Made by a program: the position numbers and the translations under genes
Notes under the pieces: generated by a model
Databases searched by the model: none
The model's input: the letters and a program-made list of their open reading frames with translations, nothing else
What the model was told of the DNA's origin: nothing
Origin: DASVAL01 sp035649575
Lineage (GTDB): Bacteria > Planctomycetota > UBA1135 > UBA2386
Direction of reading: 5' to 3'
Length of the DNA stretch: 20,849 nt
NCBI GenBank assembly: GCA_035649575.1
Contig: DASRJH010000003.1
Coordinates: 1-20,849, forward strand
In this document: in pieces, positions 1 through 8,300 of the stretch
How the letters are laid out: each line of letters begins with the position of its first letter
Numbering within the stretch: the first letter of the stretch is position 1

Positions 1-1
1 G

Positions 2-517
2 CTCGGGCTCGAGCCGGTCTGGCCCCGCGATGCGTACTTGCGACCTGCGCGCGTGCAGGCCGCCGACGGACCCGTGTGGCTCGCGCCGGGCAGCGGCAGC
101 CCTGGCAAATGCTGGCCGCGCGCGCGGTGGCTCGAGCTGGCCCGACGGCTCGCGTCAGCGGGCGTTCGCGTAGATGTCGTGGTCGGACCCGTCGAGCAGG
201 AGCGCGACGATCCGCGGCAGTGGCCGTGGGAGGCGGAGGTCGCGTTCGTCGTGGAACGAGAGCCCGCGGCGTTCGCGCGGCGGCTCGCAGAGGCCTCGGC
301 GTTCGTCGGCAACGACAGCGGGCCTTCGCACCTCGCGGCCATGCTCGCGGTGCCGACCGTCGCGATCTTCGGTCCGACGGTGGCGAGCATCTGGGCACCG
401 GTCGGACCGCACGTGACCGTGTCGAGCAGCGGTTGCGATCTCGCCGGCATCGGGTGCGCCGAGATCTTCGACGCGCTGCGAGCTCACGGCAGCCGCGCGC
501 GCACCTTCTGCCAGTAG
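2..517 (+). CDS. Glycosyltransferase family 9 (heptosyltransferase-like), C-terminal part, 5' truncated by the window edge
   Basis: The open frame enters from the left edge and ends at TAG 515-517, so only the C-terminal ~170 residues are visible. Family 9 enzymes transfer ADP-heptose or related sugars in lipopolysaccharide assembly at the inner face of the cytoplasmic membrane. The visible part is the nucleotide-sugar-binding Rossmann half. It shows a WLAPGSGSPGKCWP stretch, where other family members have a HPGSG..K.W-type motif, and the family hallmark FVGNDSGPSHLAA followed by PTVAIFGPT. A TTG at 38 is in frame but is internal, because homologous-looking sequence continues upstream of it. 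The last 34 bases overlap the end of the convergent lysozyme-like gene. The family is well supported; the exact acceptor sugar cannot be told. Confidence 0.85.
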   Translation, partial: LGLEPVWPRDAYLRPARVQAADGPVWLAPGSGSPGKCWPRARWLELARRLASAGVRVDVVVGPVEQERDDPRQWPWEAEVAFVVEREPAAFARRLAEASAFVGNDSGPSHLAAMLAVPTVAIFGPTVASIWAPVGPHVTVSSSGCDLAGIGCAEIFDALRAHGSRARTFCQ

Positions 518-978
518 CCGGACGTCGCACGGTTCCCGGCTCCAGTCGGACCGCCGTTGTGCACGCGCGCGATGACTTCGGCCTCTCCGGCCGCCCACTC
601 TCCCGGGATCCAACGCCGCATGTAGGCGGCGACCACGCGTTCGGCGTAGTCGCGGCGGCGGCAGTCCGCGTAGACGCCGCCGAGCTCGGGTTCCGCGGCC
701 ACCGCGTCCTGCCAGAACACGAAGTGGATCTGATACGGGCCGATCGCCTTGCCACCGTCGCCGTCGGGCACGTCGTCGCGATCGCTGCTCTCGACGAAGC
801 GGATCGCGTCGAGCACTTCGCGCTGCGACCAGTAGCGCCGTTCGCCTTCGCGGCAGAACCACCACAGCAACGCGAGCATCAGCAGGAGCAGGACCTTGGC
901 CGAACGGCGCGTGCGCAGCGTGGCGAGCAGCGCTCGCCACTCCGGTCGGCGGCGCGGGAAAGAGAAGCGCACCTTCAC
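484..978 (-). CDS. Membrane-anchored i-type (destabilase-like) lysozyme domain protein
   Basis: A protein of 164 residues. I chose the GTG at 978-976, which overlaps the stop of the upstream EamA gene as GTGA and has a GAGGG box about 8 nt upstream. An uncharged stretch near residues 28-41 (AKVLLLLMLALLWWF) makes a signal anchor. The rest is predicted to lie outside the cytoplasm. Residues 60-90 read RFVESS...DGDGGKAIGPYQIHFVFWQDA. The C-terminal part has YAERVVAAYM (111-120), VHNGGP (138-143) and a GYWQKVR ending. This order (IES, GPFQIH.PYW, YM.RY, ARIHNGGP, YW.KV) is that of animal i-type lysozymes. Glu63 and an Asp near 74 fit the catalytic pair. The many Cys of animal homologues are absent. 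The likely role is peptidoglycan glycan cleavage. A generic SLT-type lysozyme fold is the alternative. Confidence 0.7.
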   Translation of the reverse strand: MKVRFSFPRRRPEWRALLATLRTRRSAKVLLLLMLALLWWFCREGERRYWSQREVLDAIRFVESSDRDDVPDGDGGKAIGPYQIHFVFWQDAVAAEPELGGVYADCRRRDYAERVVAAYMRRWIPGEWAAGEAEVIARVHNGGPTGAGNRATSGYWQKVRARLP

Positions 979-1886
979 GGTTTCGCCCTCGCGACGACGA
1001 GCGCCACGCCGGTCACGACGAGTCCGGTCCCGAGCCACAAGCCGGCGTTCGTCTCACCGTCGCCGACCGCGGCCGCGATCAGCATCGCGAGCACGGGTGT
1101 CACGTAGGAGATCAGGGACAGCATCGACGCGGGCGCTCTGCGCAGCAGCCAGAAGTAGATGCCGAAGGTCAGCGCCGTTCCGAACAACGCGAGATAGAGC
1201 GTCGCGACCGTCGCCTGCCAGGTCCAGGCCATGGCGAGCGGATCCTCGCGCCGGAACGCGGCAGCACCCAGCAGCACGGCGCCGAACACCATGCCGTTCC
1301 GGTTCAGCAGCACCGAGCTCGTGCCGCTGCCGTACTTCTTGACGAGCGTCGTGCCGGTGGCCGACACGACGGGGCTCGCGAGCACGAGCAGCAGCCAGCC
1401 GAGGCTCTGCTGGCCGATGCTCTCGAGCGCGCCCGAGAACACCGTGAGGATGCCGAGGAACGACACGACGAAGCCCGCGAGCTGCCGCGCGCGCAGGCGT
1501 TCGCCGAGGAACAGCACGGCGCTGCAGGCCATCAGCAGCGGGAAGATCGACCACAACACCGCGGCGATGCCCGAGGGCACGACCGTCTCGGCTGCGTACA
1601 ACACGCCATAGGAGCCCGCGAAGTTCAAGAGGCCGCTGGTGATCCACAACCATCGCGGTGGCGGTGGCGCGGCTTCCAGGCGCGCCAGGCGCGGCGCGAG
1701 CGCGGTCATGACCAGACCCGCGATGCAAAACCGCAGAGCGGCCGATGACAGGGGGGGGTGGTCTTGCAGGCAGAGGCGGATCGCCCACCACGTGCTGCCC
1801 CAGACGAGACACAAGAGAGCCACGAGCAGCGGGACCGTGAAGCGGTGCAGCTCGCGTTCGCGCAGATCAGGGGCAACAGATGCCAT
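975..1886 (-). CDS. EamA/DMT-superfamily transporter (RhaT/YdcZ-like drug or metabolite exporter)
   Basis: A protein of 303 residues, the usual length for a ten-helix DMT permease with two EamA repeats. The N-terminal repeat carries CLVWGSTWWAIRLCL, the typical W-G-S/T-x-F/W start of EamA proteins, followed by an LRF segment in the second helix. The second repeat begins after the GWLLLVLASPVVSATGT region and ends with helices near MLSLISYVTPVLAMLIAA and GLVVTGVALVVARAKP. I chose ATG 1886. An upstream in-frame ATG at 2003 would add 39 residues without membrane character and would overlap the divergent redoxin gene. No Shine-Dalgarno is visible before this start. The stop overlaps the GTG of the lysozyme-like gene, so the two are translationally coupled. 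The substrate is unknown. Confidence 0.85.
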   Translation of the reverse strand: MASVAPDLRERELHRFTVPLLVALLCLVWGSTWWAIRLCLQDHPPLSSAALRFCIAGLVMTALAPRLARLEAAPPPPRWLWITSGLLNFAGSYGVLYAAETVVPSGIAAVLWSIFPLLMACSAVLFLGERLRARQLAGFVVSFLGILTVFSGALESIGQQSLGWLLLVLASPVVSATGTTLVKKYGSGTSSVLLNRNGMVFGAVLLGAAAFRREDPLAMAWTWQATVATLYLALFGTALTFGIYFWLLRRAPASMLSLISYVTPVLAMLIAAAVGDGETNAGLWLGTGLVVTGVALVVARAKP

Positions 1887-1971
1887 GGAGGAGTGGCAGC
1901 AGAGCGAGGTTCGTGGTCCAAGGCAACACGACGGGCTGGACGCTGCGTGACGAGCCGGCGACCATGCCGTC

Positions 1972-3783
1972 ATGCGCTTGCATTCGTGGTTCCTGCTCTG
2001 CACGTGCGCGGTCGCTCTCGCTGCTCAAGAGGCCGTCGCCGCGCAAGACCCCTCGCGGGAGAGCCGAACGACGCCGGTGGCGCCAGGCGCGGTCGTCGAC
2101 GCGAGCTTCACGGACGTGCGCTGGCAGGTGCGGCGCTTGCCCGAGCTCGGCGCCACCGCGGCAACGGTGCTGTTCTTCGCCACGAACGAGTGCCCGATCG
2201 TGAAGCGCTACCTGCCGAGAGTCGGCAAACTCGCGCGCGACTACCTGGACCGCGGCGTCGTCGTGCTCGTCGTGAGCGTGGGTGCTGGCGACCAACTCGT
2301 CGATGCCGCTGGCGCCGTGACCGAAGCGGCGCCCGCGGCGATTGCCGTGAAGGACTTCGATCTCGGCCTGTGTGCTGCGTGTGGTGTCGACCGCACCGCG
2401 ACCGCGGTCGTGCTCGACCGCGACCACCGCATCGTCTACCGCGGCCGCGTCGACGACCAGCACGGCTACACGGGATCGAGGCAGGCTCCGACGCGCGACG
2501 ATCTGCGACTCGCGGTCGAGGACGTGCTCGCGGCGCGGCCCGTGGCCGTGGCCGGGACGGAAGTGAGCGGATGCCTCGTCTCGAAGCCCGCACCAGTGTT
2601 GCCGGCAACAGCGCCGACCTGGGCGCGCGACGTGGCGCCGATCGTGCAGCGCCACTGCCAGGAGTGTCATCGCGAGCACGGCGAGGCGCCGTTCGCGCTG
2701 CTCGACGAAGTGCAGGTCAGGAAACACGCGGGCATGCTCGGCGAAGTCGTGGCCCAGGGCCGCATGCCGCCGTGGTATGGCAGCTCGGCCCACGGCTCGT
2801 TCGTGAACCATCGCGGCCTGTCGCCGGCGGAGCGCGCGGTGATCGCGGCCTGGCTCGCCGCGAACATGCCGAGCGGCGACGCGAGCGCAGCGCCACCGCC
2901 GCCCGCGCCGCGGGCCAGCGAGTGGCGCATCGGCGAGCCCGACGTCACGATCACGGTCAAGGCGCCGATCCGGCTGCCCGCGGAAGGGCCGATTCCCTAC
3001 AAGTACTTCGTGATGCCGTATCGCTTCGCGCACGACACCTGGGTCGAGGCGATCGAGATCAGCCCCACGAACGAACGCGCGTTGCACCACTGCAACCTCG
3101 CGCGCGTGAAGTGGGGCGAGCAGTTCTCGCAGGACGGCTTCGTGACGGGCTACGTGCCGGGTGGCGATCCCCTCGTGATGGACCCGGGCACCGCCGTGCG
3201 CATTCCCGCGGGTTCCGCGCTGGCGCTGCAGGCGCATTACGTCGCGACCGGCGAGCCCGAGACCGATCGGCTGCGCGTCGGGCTGCGTTTTCCGCGCGTC
3301 GTCGTGCAGAAGGAGATGCAGGTCTTGATCGCGGCGGACTTCCGCTTCGCGATCCCGCCCGGCGCCAGGGCGCATCCCGTGACTGCTGTCCGCACGCTGC
3401 GCGAGGATGCGACCGGCATCGGCATGTTCGTGCACATGCATCTGCGCGGGCGCGACATGAAGGTCGTGGCCGAAGCTCCCGGCGGCGACGCCGAGACGCT
3501 CGTCGTCGTGCCGAACTACAACTTCGACTGGCAGCAGTCCTACCGCTGGGCGCCGGCCGCCAAGACGTTCGCGCGCGGCACGAAGATCACGGCAATCGCG
3601 CACTACGACAACTCGGCGTGGAACCCCTTCAACCCCGACCCGACCCAGACCGTCAAGTTCGGCCTCGAGACGACGGACGAGATGATGTACCTGTTCTTGT
3701 TCTGGGTGCGGCGCGAGGAGGCGCTCGGCCTGCGCATCGACGCGGCCTCGGGCTACGTGCTCGCGCAGGACGGCGGGCGCTGA
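1972..3783 (+). CDS. Secreted redoxin - cytochrome c - copper type II monooxygenase-like fusion protein
   Basis: A protein of 603 residues with a signal peptide (residues 1-24, ending AVAAQ). Residues ~36-195 form a thioredoxin/redoxin domain with TNECPIVKRYLP (Cys74), an unusual CAAC (134-137) and VVLDRDHRIVYRGRVDDQ. Residues ~216-300 hold a cytochrome c-like domain with a CQECH haem-binding motif (229-233) and GRMPPWY (263-269), where Met265 is a possible second ligand. Residues ~320-595 match the PHM/DBH-type copper monooxygenase fold. The expected copper ligands are present in order: His-His 372-373, His422 (QAHY), His488 and His490 (VHMHLRG), and Met571 or Met572 (TTDEMM). This three-part architecture is recurrent in Planctomycetota and Acidobacteriota, and its substrate is unknown. 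It probably acts in the periplasm. It diverges from the EamA gene across 85 bp. Confidence 0.85.
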   Translation: MRLHSWFLLCTCAVALAAQEAVAAQDPSRESRTTPVAPGAVVDASFTDVRWQVRRLPELGATAATVLFFATNECPIVKRYLPRVGKLARDYLDRGVVVLVVSVGAGDQLVDAAGAVTEAAPAAIAVKDFDLGLCAACGVDRTATAVVLDRDHRIVYRGRVDDQHGYTGSRQAPTRDDLRLAVEDVLAARPVAVAGTEVSGCLVSKPAPVLPATAPTWARDVAPIVQRHCQECHREHGEAPFALLDEVQVRKHAGMLGEVVAQGRMPPWYGSSAHGSFVNHRGLSPAERAVIAAWLAANMPSGDASAAPPPPAPRASEWRIGEPDVTITVKAPIRLPAEGPIPYKYFVMPYRFAHDTWVEAIEISPTNERALHHCNLARVKWGEQFSQDGFVTGYVPGGDPLVMDPGTAVRIPAGSALALQAHYVATGEPETDRLRVGLRFPRVVVQKEMQVLIAADFRFAIPPGARAHPVTAVRTLREDATGIGMFVHMHLRGRDMKVVAEAPGGDAETLVVVPNYNFDWQQSYRWAPAAKTFARGTKITAIAHYDNSAWNPFNPDPTQTVKFGLETTDEMMYLFLFWVRREEALGLRIDAASGYVLAQDGGR

Positions 3784-3802
3784 AGCGGCCCGCCTGTTTC
3801 GG

Positions 3803-4489
3803 CTACTTCGGCTTCTCGAGACCGAGCTTCTTGAGCTTCGGCGGGATCACGGCGCGGCAGTAACTGTTGTTCGGGTTCTTGCGGAAGTAGTCCTGGTGGT
3901 AGTCCTCGGCGGGCCAGAAGCGGCCGGCCTTGGTCACTTCCGTCACGATCGGGTCTGCGTGCTTCTGTTGCGCGGCCTTGATCGCCGCGAGCGCAGCGGC
4001 GTGCTGCTCTTTCGAATGGAAGAAGATGACCGAACGGTATTGCGTGCCCACGTCGTTGCCCTGTTGGTTCAGCGTGGTCGGGTCGTGCGACTTGAAGAAC
4101 CACTCGAGCAGTTTGCTGAAGCTGATGCGCGACGGATCGAACGTCACCTGCACGACCTCGGCGTGGCCCGTGTTGCCGCTGCACACGTCGCCGTAGGTCG
4201 GCGCTTCGGTCGTCCCGCCCGAGTAGCCAGAGACCACGTCGATCACGCCCTCCAGCTTTTCGAGCACGGCTTCGCTGCACCAGAAGCAGCCGTTGCCGAG
4301 GGTTGCAACTTCTCGAGCAGGCACAGCTGACGGGGAGGGGGGTGGGGTGGTCATGGGGGTGGTTTCCGGAGGCGGAGGGCTCTTCGTGGCTGCAGGCGGA
4401 TCCGGTTTTCGCAGTGGCTCGGGCCCGGAACAGGCGCAACCGGCCACGGCCGCGACGAACCATGCAACGGCGGTGAAGAATCCTCGCAT
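3803..4489 (-). CDS. msrA: Peptide methionine sulfoxide reductase MsrA, lipoprotein form
   Basis: A protein of 228 residues from ATG 4489. It reduces methionine-S-sulfoxide in proteins. The catalytic motif GCFWC lies at residues 67-71 with Cys68 as nucleophile. GHAE (108-111) and the substrate-pocket sequence GYSGGTTEAPTYGDVCSGNTGHAE follow. Cys211 in NNSYC is the likely resolving Cys. The N-terminus is a lipoprotein signal peptide with the lipobox AVAGC (14-18), then a Pro/Thr-rich tether to about residue 58, so the enzyme should be membrane-anchored outside the cytoplasm. That location needs an extracytoplasmic thiol donor. An earlier in-frame ATG at 4567 would place Arg-rich sequence before the signal peptide and is disfavoured. 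The gene ends 19 bp from the convergent monooxygenase-like gene. Confidence 0.93.
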   Translation of the reverse strand: MRGFFTAVAWFVAAVAGCACSGPEPLRKPDPPAATKSPPPPETTPMTTPPPSPSAVPAREVATLGNGCFWCSEAVLEKLEGVIDVVSGYSGGTTEAPTYGDVCSGNTGHAEVVQVTFDPSRISFSKLLEWFFKSHDPTTLNQQGNDVGTQYRSVIFFHSKEQHAAALAAIKAAQQKHADPIVTEVTKAGRFWPAEDYHQDYFRKNPNNSYCRAVIPPKLKKLGLEKPK

Positions 4490-4496
4490 GGGCGGC

Positions 4497-4502
4497 AGAC
4501 TA
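4497..4502 (-). promoter_or_regulatory. Candidate -10 box for leaderless msrA transcription
   Basis: On the minus strand TAGTCT, a TAnnnT-type -10 hexamer, ends exactly 7 nt before the msrA ATG, and no Shine-Dalgarno lies between. This spacing would put the transcription start at or within a base of the start codon. The -35 region is not clear (CTGGGC about 18 bp further up). Inference from sequence only. Confidence 0.4.
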
Positions 4503-4647
4503 GATCCCCGGCGGCGCCTCGCCCAGGTGGAAAGTCTGGTGGGTCCTTCCGGAGAACGGAGGCGCAAGTATCATTCCGGCCACAACCGCTGGGGCAACCC
4601 CACGCGTTGCCATGAGCCCGCTCGGTACACACACCTCGATGAGGTCG

Positions 4648-4699
4648 GCTTCCTCGACGCCCGGGCGCATGAAACCCCTACGCGTTTCGCCGAGGAAGC
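4648..4699 (+). promoter_or_regulatory. RBS-sequestering RNA hairpin upstream of the RRM gene
   Basis: GCTTCCTCG (4648-4656) is perfectly complementary to CGAGGAAGC (4691-4699), with one more G-U pair outside it (4647/4700). ACGC (4657-4660) can extend the stem by pairing with GCGT (4682-4685) across a 5-nt bulge. The 3' arm contains the whole Shine-Dalgarno GAGGAAG (4692-4698) of the RRM gene, whose ATG is at 4709. If the mRNA starts upstream of 4648, the ribosome site would be closed in this structure, as in RNA thermometers or cold-shock leaders. The pairing is directly visible; the regulatory role is inferred. Confidence 0.5.
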
Positions 4700-4708
4700 T
4701 ACATCGAA

Positions 4709-5227
4709 ATGGGCAAGAGACTCTACGTCGGGAACCTCCCCTACGACGCCGACGAGGCTGCACTGCGAGCCGCCTTTGCACAGGATGGACGCGCGGTCGA
4801 ACGCGTCCACATCGTGATCGACCGTGAGACGCAGCGGCCCCGCGGCTTTGCCTTCATCGAGATGGCATCCGAGGAGCAGGCACGCCAGGCGATTGCGACT
4901 TTGGACGGGACGGTCCTCGGCACGCGCCAGCTGCGCGTGACGGAAGCGGAAGACCGCCGTCCCTCGGGTCCCGGCGGTCCACCGGGTCCGCGCGGCGCGG
5001 GCCCGCGGCAGGATCGCGCAGAAGCCGGAGCGCCGCGTTCCTCCGACAACGGCGCGCCGCGTCACGCGGGCGAGGATCGCGCGAACCGCTTCGGCCCCGA
5101 CTCACGGCCCAAGCGCGAACGCGAGCAGGAGCTGAAGCGCTCGCACACGCGGCGTCGCACCGAGGACGACGACGAGGCCCGCGGCGGCCGGCGCGGCAGC
5201 AACCGCTACGACGACGACGAGGAATAG
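4709..5227 (+). CDS. RRM-domain RNA-binding protein with charged, RG-rich tail
   Basis: A protein of 172 residues. The first ~80 form a single RNA recognition motif, with RNP2 as LYVGNL (5-10) and RNP1 as RGFAFIEM (45-52). Phe47 and Phe49 of RNP1 and Tyr6 of RNP2 supply the base-stacking aromatics. The tail (83-172) is Gly/Pro/Arg-rich, then strongly charged (KREREQELKR, TEDDDEARGG), ending in an acidic cluster; it looks disordered. Related short RRM proteins in cyanobacteria and planctomycetes bind single-stranded RNA and are often cold-responsive. The start is fixed by GAGGAAG 10 nt upstream and by RNP2 beginning at residue 5. The gene is probably monocistronic, with 73 bp before the next gene. 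Its targets are unknown. Confidence 0.9.
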   Translation: MGKRLYVGNLPYDADEAALRAAFAQDGRAVERVHIVIDRETQRPRGFAFIEMASEEQARQAIATLDGTVLGTRQLRVTEAEDRRPSGPGGPPGPRGAGPRQDRAEAGAPRSSDNGAPRHAGEDRANRFGPDSRPKREREQELKRSHTRRRTEDDDEARGGRRGSNRYDDDEE

Positions 5228-5271
5228 GGCCGCTCCCCGTGGGTGCCGCGCAGGCGTTGCCTCGGCTTGAT

Positions 5272-5294
5272 GTTCGTTTTTTGTTAGGTATACC
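5272..5294 (+). promoter_or_regulatory. Candidate operator upstream of the DnaE-type gene (GTTC-N7-GTTA and GGTATACC)
   Basis: GTTC (5272-5275), seven bases, then GTTA (5283-5286) differs at one position from the GTTC-N7-GTTC LexA box known in alphaproteobacteria. It is followed directly by the perfect 8-bp palindrome GGTATACC (5287-5294). Both lie within 30 bp of the GTG start, in a short AT-rich patch that stands out from its surroundings. The LexA box of this organism is not known, so this is a suggestion only. Confidence 0.3.
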
Positions 5295-5300
5295 ACGCGA

Positions 5301-8300
5301 GTGGTTCTCCTACTCGCGCGCACGCACTTCTCCCTGCTGACGGCCCCGGCCAGCCCGCGGGCGCTGTGCGAGGAGGCGGTCCGGCGCGGTTGCAGCCACC
5401 TCGTGCTCACCGACACGAACGGCCTCTACGGGCTCCATGCGTTTGCGAGCGAAGCGGCGCGGGTCGGACTGCAGGCGGTGTTCGGCTGCGAGCTCGTGCA
5501 CGGCGCCCACCGGCTCGTCGTGATCGCGCGCGATCGCGCCGGCTACGCGTCGTTGTGTGCGCTGGTCAGCGAGCGGCACGGCATCGGCGTCGATGCCCCG
5601 TTCGATCTGCCGCGCGCGTGCGAACGCCACGCCGCGGGGCTCTGGTTCCTCTGCGCCGACCCGAGCCTGCTGCCGTTGCTCGTCGCCAGGGTGCCGGCGG
5701 GGCAGTTGCTCGTGCCGTTGCCCATGCGCCTGTTGTCGGCCTCGGCCTCGGGAGCCGAAGCGGCGCCGGCGACGGTGGTGTACTCGACCACTGGGTCTTC
5801 GCGTCCCGGTTCTTCGAGCCAGACCGTCTCTTCGGGCAACAAAGGGCGCCACGAGCGCAAGACGCCCGATCCGGGGCCGCGATGGCCGCGTTCGCTGCTG
5901 GTCGGCCTCGCGCGCGACTTCGAGCTGCCGCTCGTGGCCGTGCACGACGTGTGGTTTCCGACCGAGGCCGACCACGCGCTGCACGAGTTGTTCCTGGCCG
6001 TGAAGTGGAACCGTGGACTGCGCGGCGGCGAAGCCGCGATCGACCTGCACGGTGTCTCGATCGCGCCGCCGCACGCGCACCTGCCGCCGCGCGGTGCTCT
6101 GTTCGCCGATCACGGCGTGCCCGAAGCACTCGCGATGGCCGCAACCTTGCTCGCGAGTTGCACGCTGGCGTTTCCGGAACGCGCGCCGCCGATCTTTCCG
6201 CCCGTGGCCCTGCCGCCGGGCACGTCCGCCGCATCACACCTGCGCGGGCTCGCACGGGCCGGGTTGCAGCGGCGCTACGGCGGCGACGCGGTGGCGCGCG
6301 CGCGCTGCGAACACGAGCTCGAGGTCATCGAGCACATGGGGTTCCCGCCCTACTTCCTGGCAGTCGCTGCGATCGCCGACCTCGCTCGCGAGCGCGACAT
6401 CCCGTTCGTCGGACGTGGTTCGGCGGCGGACAGCCTGGTCGCCTACTGCCTCGGTCTCACGGACGCGGACCCGCTGCGTTACGGCCTCTTGTTCGAGCGC
6501 TTCCTGAATCCGGGGCGCAGCGATCTGCCCGACATCGACCTCGACTTCTGCTGGCGGCGCCGCGACGAGCTGATCGCGTCGGTCTACGCGCACTTCGGCC
6601 AGGACCACGTCGCGATGATCGCGACCTACAACACCTGCGGGCCGCGCGCGTCCTACCAGGAGGCCGCCAAGGTCATGGGCCTGCCGCCGAGCGAGGCGGC
6701 GCGGCGCAGCAAGCTGCTGCCGTGGCACGTGCATGCGGGCATCGACCTCGCGGCCGTCGTCGCCGAGACGCCGGGCTTCTGGCGGCACGGCCAACGCGCG
6801 ACCGCGATGACCGACAGCGAGGTGCTGCCGCCCGAGCGCGAACAGCTGCTGCTGGCCGCGGCGCAGCACCTGCTGCAGGCGCCGCGTCACCTCGGCGTGC
6901 ATCCGGGTGGGATCGTCATCACGCCGGGGCCGATCGCGACGTTCGCCCCGCTCGAACGCGCGAGCAAGGGCGTCGTCGTGACGCAATACGACATGCACTT
7001 CGTCGAGGGCCTCGGCCTCGTCAAGATCGACCTGCTCGGCAACCGCGCGCTGACGATCGTGCACGACTGCGTGCGCATGTTGCAGTGCCACGACGTCGCC
7101 GTGCCCGACCTGCAGCAGATTCCCGAGGACGACGCGCGCACGGGCGCCCTGCTCGAGAGCGGCAGGACGCTCGGTTGCTTCCAGGTCGAGTCGCCCGCGA
7201 TGCGCTCGCTGTTGCAGCAGATGGGCGCGCGCACGATGGACCGCGTGATCCAGGCGATCGCGCTGGTGCGGCCGGGGCCCGCCGCCTCGGGCATGAAGGA
7301 CGCATTCGTGGCCCGCGCGCGCGGCCTCGAGCCCGTCGTCGCGGCGCACCCGCTGCTCGCCGAAGTGTTCGCCGACACGTTCGGCATCATGCTCTACCAG
7401 GAGGACGTGATCCGGGCCGCGATGGCAGTCGCCGGTCTCGACGCGACGGCCGGCGACGGGCTGCGGCGGCAGCTCGGCAAGCGGGACCGGGGTTCTCGCG
7501 ACGCGAGGAACGACTTCGATGCGTTCCTCGTCGCGGGCCTCAAGCGCGGTCTGCCGCGTGCTTCGATCGAGCAGGTGTGGGCCGAGATGGCGCGCTTCGC
7601 GGCCTACTCGTTCTGCAAGGCGCACGCGGTGACCTATGGCCGGCTCGCGTTCCGCTGCGTCGCGTTGAAGGCGCGCTGGCCCGCGGCCTTCCTCGCCGCA
7701 CTGCTGCGCAACGACGCGGGCTACTTCGCGCCGGGCGTCTATGCCGAGGATGCCAAACGCCTCGGTGCGACGCTGCTGCCGCCGTGCATCCAGACCGGCG
7801 GCGCCGAGTTCGAGCTCGCGGGCCTCACCGTGATCCGCACGGGGCTCTCGTGCGTGCGCGGACTGTCCGAACGCACGGTGCAGGCGATCCTCACGGCGCG
7901 CGCTGCGGGCGGGCCGTTCCGATCGCTCCAGGACTTCCTCGCGCGCGTGCGGCCGGCGCGCGACGAAGCCGAGCACCTGATCCTCGTCGGCGCCTGCGAT
8001 GCGCTCGGCACGACGCGGCCCGAGCTGCTGTGGCGCCTGCAGGTCGCGATGACACCGCACGGGCAGCAAGTTGCGCAGCGCCAAGCGCTCGCGGCACGCG
8101 GTGCCTTGTTTGCCGATGCGCTCGTGCCGCCCGAGGTCTCGTATCCGCCGTTGTCCGAGTTCGACGAGGCGCGCCGCTGCGAGGCGGAGCTGCGCCTGCT
8201 CGGCTTCACGCTCGGCAGCCATCCCGTCGACGTGATGTGGCGCCGCGGCGAACTGCCGGGCCGGCGCGGCTGCGTGCCGTGTGGCAAGGTCGAGCAGCAC

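Noticed and set aside
5245..5282. Intrinsic terminator after the RRM gene (imperfect hairpin 5245-5266 and T-run 5277-5282)
   Set aside because: The stem has a 3-base bulge and the T-run is 10 bases away from it; the T-run fits better as part of the next gene's upstream element.
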